From Cytobacillus praedii (GTDB lineage Bacteria > Bacillota > Bacilli > Bacillales > Cytobacillaceae), in the NCBI RefSeq assembly GCF_001439605.1, contig NZ_LMBX01000006.1, positions 1 to 64,000 of the forward strand: a DNA stretch of 64,000 bases, in the 5' to 3' direction. Below are positions 63,688 to 64,000 of this stretch, piece after piece. Below the pieces are notes generated by a model. It ran no database searches. It was not told the DNA's origin and was given only the letters and a program-made list of their open reading frames with translations. Within the stretch, counting starts at the first letter, position 1, and each line of letters opens with the position of its first letter. The position numbers and the translations under genes are program-made.

Positions 63688-64000
63688 TTCTGGAGGCGGA
63701 GCTGGCATTCAGGCAGATTTGAAAGCCTTCTCCGCACACGGGGTTTACGGAATGTCGGTTATAACTGCCGTTACAGCACAAAATACAGTAGAGGTTCGAT
63801 CCGTGCAGGATATAGAAACTTCTATTATCAAGGATCAAATAGAGGCTGTTTTTGACGATATTCGTGTAGATGCTGTGAAAATTGGCATGTTATCATCTGC
63901 TAAAACCGCAGAGACAGTCGCTGCCTCATTACAAAAATATGAACCTGCGATTGTTGTTCTTGATCCTGTCATGGTATCTAAAGGCGGGCATCATTTACTG
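63656..64000 (+). CDS. thiD: HMP/HMP-phosphate kinase (partial at window end)
   Basis: First 115 codons of ThiD, cut by the window. ATG 63656 follows GGAGGA. The ribokinase-fold N-terminus is clear: LTIAGSDSGGGAGIQADLKA, then VKIGMLSSAKT and VVLDPVMVSKGG. Phosphorylates HMP to HMP-PP for thiamine synthesis. Further thiamine genes probably follow beyond 64000. Confidence 0.95.
   Translation, partial: MKTALTIAGSDSGGGAGIQADLKAFSAHGVYGMSVITAVTAQNTVEVRSVQDIETSIIKDQIEAVFDDIRVDAVKIGMLSSAKTAETVAASLQKYEPAIVVLDPVMVSKGGHHLL

Overview
The window is a chromosomal segment of a low-GC, endospore-forming Bacillaceae (Bacillus, Neobacillus or Cytobacillus type). The evidence is AT-rich DNA, strong AGGAGG-type ribosome binding sites with many TTG starts, dense intrinsic terminators, and typical Bacillus genes: ykpA, a CotF coat protein, an SleL-like cortex hydrolase, desKR, ypuA, pbp and dacC. 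I see no insertion sequence, prophage, CRISPR array, rRNA or tRNA, so this is core chromosome with a few accessory-looking loci.

Layout. 0-9 kb: a CcdA/TauE-like membrane protein, a LysR regulator divergent from a TauE/SafE exporter, secreted GlpQ, a membrane protein of unknown function, and the anaerobic pflBA operon with an Fnr-type palindrome upstream. 9-22 kb: a LysM-CAP protein, a cupredoxin, the molybdate transporter modAB divergent from a putative molybdate-responsive regulator across a tandem 20-bp operator, then ykpA, a penicillin-acylase-type hydrolase, a DUF3231 protein, a Sco copper chaperone and an aldehyde dehydrogenase. 22-28 kb: a nitrate-reductase operon, napG-A-B-D-F-H, with a Tat/lipoprotein NapA, a diheme NapB and two NapG-like ferredoxins, but no NapC in the window. 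28-39 kb: NupC with a cre site, an MFS transporter, a patch of very small genes (one apparently with an ATT start), an MHYT-PAS-PAS histidine kinase, a coiled-coil protein, two TerD proteins and an SleL-like hydrolase. 39-46 kb: a candidate structured RNA on the minus strand, a class A PBP, PpiB, an overlapping Mug/ATL DNA-repair gene pair and DacC. 46-55 kb: YceI behind 15-bp repeats, an SUV3-like helicase with a C-terminal zinc ribbon, an Adh, CotF, a DEAD-box helicase and YpuA. 55-58 kb: the cold-shock desaturase operon des-desK-desR. 58-64 kb: ilvE, then two tandem TPP riboswitches, each with its own terminator, driving tenA-thiZ-thiX-thiY-thiW-thiD, a thiamine salvage operon cut by the window end.

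How the genes fit together. The molybdate transporter could supply NapA's molybdenum cofactor. Nap, Pfl, Sco and the cupredoxin suggest a facultative anaerobe with nitrate respiration. The DesK/DesR pair regulates the desaturase beside it. The thiamine operon imports pyrimidine and thiazole precursors, salvages and phosphorylates them, and is shut off by TPP. The least explained items are the RNA at 39.15-39.26 kb with crossing helices, the napG leader, the palindromes before terD and pflB, and the SUV3-like helicase.
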